Source of the DNA: Microbispora bryophytorum
Lineage (GTDB): Bacteria; Actinomycetota; Actinomycetes; Streptosporangiales; Streptosporangiaceae
NCBI RefSeq assembly: GCF_006874465.1
Contig: NZ_VIRL01000030.1
Span: forward strand, 1-64,000
Direction of reading: 5' to 3'
Length of the DNA: 64,000 bases
Position 1 is the stretch's first letter. Each line of letters starts with the position of its first letter. Positions 60,464 through 64,000 of the stretch are shown here, piece by piece. The notes under the pieces were generated by a model. That model saw nothing but the letters and a program-made list of their open reading frames with translations, made no database searches and was not told the origin of the DNA. The position numbers and the translations under genes were made by a program.

Positions 60464-60583
60464 TTCCGAAGTGGGCTCCGCGGCCTCGCCGTCGCGCCCC
60501 TCGTCCAGCTGCTCGACGCCGTCTGGCAGTCAATCCGTGGCCTGGCATCCAGATCGCCGTTCAAGGGAAAGGGCACCGACACG

Positions 60584-60910
60584 ATGACGCAGCCCGGCGA
60601 CTACGGCCTGCCAGGGTCGCTGCACCGAGCGCTCAGCGACGTGGCAGCGGAACGAGCCGCCCAGGACGCGAGGTGGGGCCTACAGGAACACCCCGACGGC
60701 ACCGGGCCCGCGTACGCGCCCGAAGCCGACCTCGCCAAACAGGCCGTAACCGACGCCGCCGCTGAAGGCCGGCTGACCTGGCGGCACATCCTGCACGAGG
60801 AGGTTCTCGAGGCCTTCGCGGAGGAGGACGCCGACCGCCTGCGCGCCGAGCTGGTCCAGGTCGCAGCGGTCGCGGTCAAATGGGTCCAGGAGCTCGACAG
60901 ACGCCGCTCA
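60584..60910 (+). CDS. MazG-like/phage-type small protein, 3' end uncertain
   Basis: About 105 residues are recognisable: LSDVAAERAAQDARWGLQEH, PDGTGPAYAP, LTWRHILHEEVLEAFAEEDA and LRAELVQVAAVAVKWVQELD. This is the pattern of short NTP-pyrophosphohydrolase-like (MazG-type) proteins common in actinomycetes and phages. The frame stays open to 61630 but that extension is arginine/proline-rich, antisense to kdpE and to a membrane protein, and is not believable. The original stop has probably been lost. Coordinates cover only the conserved part. Confidence 0.5.
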
Positions 60911-61216
60911 TGCGGCGGGCCTCAGATCTCGCCGGCCGAGAAGGCACGTCGCCGTGGCCGGGCGCCGCGGAGCCGGGCACCCGGGCGACTCCGTGATGTG
61001 ACAGAGCGATTGCAGCATTGCCCACCGCACCGCCGAGACTCCTGTAGCGAGGAGGATCCCCAGCCTGACCCTGTCGGCCGGGGAGAACGTCAGGGTTCCG
61101 GCGTCGTTCACCAGGAACCCGGTGAGGAACATCCACGCCATGGTGGCCGTGGCCGACGCGCTGACCGGGCTCCGGCCTCGTGCGGCGTAGACGCCCACGA
61201 TGATCGCCACAGTCAC
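60908..61216 (-). CDS. Small membrane protein next to kdpE
   Basis: Up to 102 residues from a GTG at 61216: VTVAIIVGVYAARGRSPVSA, SATATMAWMFLTGFLVNDAG, then DRVRLGILLATGVSAVRWAM. Three hydrophobic segments resemble the short four-helix DUF4118-like or kdp-associated membrane proteins. The last 30 residues look non-native, so the 3' end may be eroded. Uncertain. Confidence 0.4.
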   Translation of the reverse strand: MTVAIIVGVYAARGRSPVSASATATMAWMFLTGFLVNDAGTLTFSPADRVRLGILLATGVSAVRWAMLQSLCHITESPGCPAPRRPATATCLLGRRDLRPAA

Positions 61217-61336
61217 TACCCGGTCAGGGATATCGGAAAAGGCCTATGCGGCGGCGGCGCGGGGCAGTACGGCCGAGACGAATTTCGCCGGTCTTTCCGT
61301 GGCGTCGCTCACGCTCGCCAACCGGGGCTGCCCGGT

Positions 61337-62001
<665 letters not shown>

Positions 62002-62005
<4 letters not shown>

Positions 62006-64000
62006 GTCGCTCCCCGTTGTGCGATGCGGGCTCGCGAGGAGATCGGCAGGGTGAGGACCATGGTGAGACCGCCGCCCGGGGTCTCCTCGGGCGTGAGGCT
62101 GCCTCCCATGGCTTCCGCCAGGCCGCGTGAGAGCGCGAGGCCGAGGCCGATGCCGGTGTGGTTGTCCCGGTCGCCGAGGCGCTGGAAGGGCATGAAGACG
62201 CGGTCGTACGCCTCGGATGGGATGCCCGGACCACGATCGACGACGCGGATCTCCACATTGTCGCCGTGCCAGCTCGCGGTGATCAGGACCTTCCTGCCCT
62301 CCGGGCTGTAGCGGACGGCGTTGGTCATCAGGTTGACCAGAATGCGTTCGACCAGTGCGGGATCGGCGACGATCTCGGGAAGCTCAAGTGCGATGTCCCC
62401 TTCCACCTGGTCGCTCAGCGGCCCGAGGTCGTCGATCGATCGGGGCACGATCTCCTCCAGCGCCACCGGCTGAAGCGACAGTCCGAGCACTCCGGCCTGC
62501 AGCCGGCTCATGTCGAGAAGGTTCGCGACGAGCCGGTCGAGCTTGTACAGCGACTCGTCCGCCGTGGCGAGCAACTCCTCGCGATCGTCGGGTGACCAGT
62601 CGACGTCGGTGGCGCGCAGGCCCTCCACGGCCGCACGCGCCGATGCGAGAGGAGTGCGCAGGTCGTGGCTGACGGCGGCCAGCAGCGCGGTGCGCATCTT
62701 GTCCGCCTCCGCGAGCGGTTTGGCCTTCTCGGCCTCCTCCCGCAGACGCTCCTGCCTGAGGGCCACTGCGGCCTCGGCGGCGAAGGCCTGGAGCACCCGG
62801 CGGTCCGCCGCGTCGAGCAGCCGCCCGCGCAGAGCCAGAACGAGATCGTCGTCGACGGCCACATCCGTGTCCGCGACACCCGGACAGGTGCAGGGCGCGC
62901 CCCCGGCGGTGGCGACGATGCGCCACGCCTCAGGCTCTGACTGGGCGTCAGGGCTCGTCGCGGTCTCGGGGCGGCGTTCGAGCAGCGTGACCGAGGTGAG
63001 CGCGAAGGTCTCCCGCAGCCTGGCGAGCAGCGAAGGCAGCGCGTGCTCGCCCCGCAGCACGTGCCCTGCCAGGGTGGACAGGACCTCGGCGTCGGCCTGG
63101 GCCCGTGCGGCCTCTCGCGTGCGCCGGGCGGCCAGGTCGACGACGGTGCTCACCATGATCGCGACCAGTACGTAGATCGTCAGGGCGAGCAGATTCTCCG
63201 GGTCGGCGATGGTGAACCGGTTGACGGGCGGGGTGAAGAAGTAGTTCAGCAGAAGTGAGCCGCCCACCGCGGCGGTCACCGCGGGCCACCTGCCGCCGAT
63301 CAGGGCGACGCCCACGACGGCCAGCAGGAACAGCAGGATTTCGCTGGGCAGCGAGAGGTCGTGGCGGAACGGCAGCAACGCCAGCATCAGGAGGGGAAGC
63401 CCGAGGATCGCCGTGGCCCAGCCCGCGATCCGCCGGTTACGGGTGAGCGCGGCTCGCGGCCGTACGGGATGTCTGCCCTTGCTGACCTGCTCATGAGTGA
63501 TCATGTGGACGTCGATCGACCCCGAGCGGGCCGTCGTCTCGACCCCCACCCCGCGGGAGAAGAGCTGGGCGAACCGTCCCCGCCGGGAGGCGCCGAGCAC
63601 GAGCTGAGTGGCGTTGACGCCGCGGGCGAAGTCGAGCAGCGCGCGGGGGATGTCGTCGCCGACGACCTGGTGGTAGGTCCCGCCGATGCTCTCCACCAGC
63701 GTGCGCTGGCGCGCCAGCAGCGCCGGGTCGCCGCCGGCCAGCCCGTCGGCCCGGGTGACGTGCACGGCCAGCAGATCGGCGCCCTTGCTCCTCGCGGCGA
63801 TGCGGGCGGCGCGCCTGATGAGGGTGTCGCCCTCCGGCCCGCCGGTGAGCGCGACGACGACGCGTTCCCGGGCCTCCCAGGTGCCCGCGATGCCGTGCTC
63901 GGCCCGGTAGCGGTCGAGCTGCTCGTCCACCTTGTCCGCCACCCACAGCAGGGCCAGCTCACGCAGCGCCGTCAGGTTGCCCACTCGGAAGTAGTTCGAG
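62002..64000 (-). CDS. kdpD: KdpD-type potassium sensor kinase, N-terminus outside the window
   Basis: At least 665 residues; the frame runs through the right edge, and the edge reads NYFRVGNLTALRELALLWVA, the junction after the KdpD sensor domain, so about 200 N-terminal residues are missing. A USP-like domain (VVALTGGPEGDTLIRRAARI) is followed by four membrane helices (about 190-300 of the visible part), a GAF region, the phospho-histidine in LLAAVSHDLRTPLASARAAV, N box ILVNLMTNAVRYSPEG and G box VVDRGPGIPSEAYDRVF. kdpFABC genes are not in the window and may lie to the right. Confidence 0.93.

Overview
The window is high-GC DNA with dense genes, ATGA/GTGA stop-start overlaps, many GTG starts and several leaderless-looking promoters. 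Gene content (SCO6745-family protein, MocR and DevS-like regulators, CBM2/CBM13 glycosidases, DUF6221-like protein, KdpDE) points to an actinomycete, most likely a soil member of the Streptosporangiales. The genus cannot be fixed from this sequence alone.

Layout. Positions 1-5200: the end of a GH62 arabinofuranosidase gene, a molybdate operon (TOBE regulator-modA-modB-modC), and a trpA gene preceded by a decayed trpB end. Positions 5200-13600: a P-type cation ATPase beside a second ATPase fragment, a MocR regulator and a BBE-type flavoprotein that share one operator sequence, a SCO6745-family gene, and a DevS-like kinase that has lost its ATPase domain. Positions 14200-33700: a carbohydrate region with four secreted or substrate-related glycosidase loci (clan-A GH, GH5+CBM13, GH11+CBM2, plus the GH62 end), a LacI-controlled Gfo/Idh-DUF993-isomerase operon, a DeoR/LacI hybrid regulator, a DUF2264 protein, and a sugar ABC transporter operon. 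Positions 34300-38100: small conserved proteins, a methyltransferase and a PadR/membrane-protein pair with a triple operator.

Positions 38100-59940 form an arsenic island. It starts with remnants of arsC and acr3, then an ArsR, an ArsO-like flavoprotein, an ArsM fused to an ArsN1-like acetyltransferase, a CobW-type GTPase, a second ArsR and an M1 aminopeptidase. The centre is a tightly overlapping minus-strand operon. In transcription order it holds an OPT transporter, a 44-residue three-cysteine peptide, a SPASM radical-SAM enzyme, a second cysteine-rich ArsM-like methyltransferase, TldD, TldE, an FAD monooxygenase and an M3-like peptidase. An aquaporin, an internally deleted third arsM, a PiT transporter and an intact arsC follow. 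I read the centre as a ribosomally made, post-translationally modified peptide (RiPP) pathway tied to arsenic. I know of no described system of this composition, and it is the main discovery candidate. The link to arsenic is inferred from gene neighbourhood and from the ArsM family, not shown directly.

Positions 59940-64000: a DUF2199 protein, a MazG-like protein of uncertain 3' end, a small membrane protein, and kdpE-kdpD, with kdpD running off the right edge.
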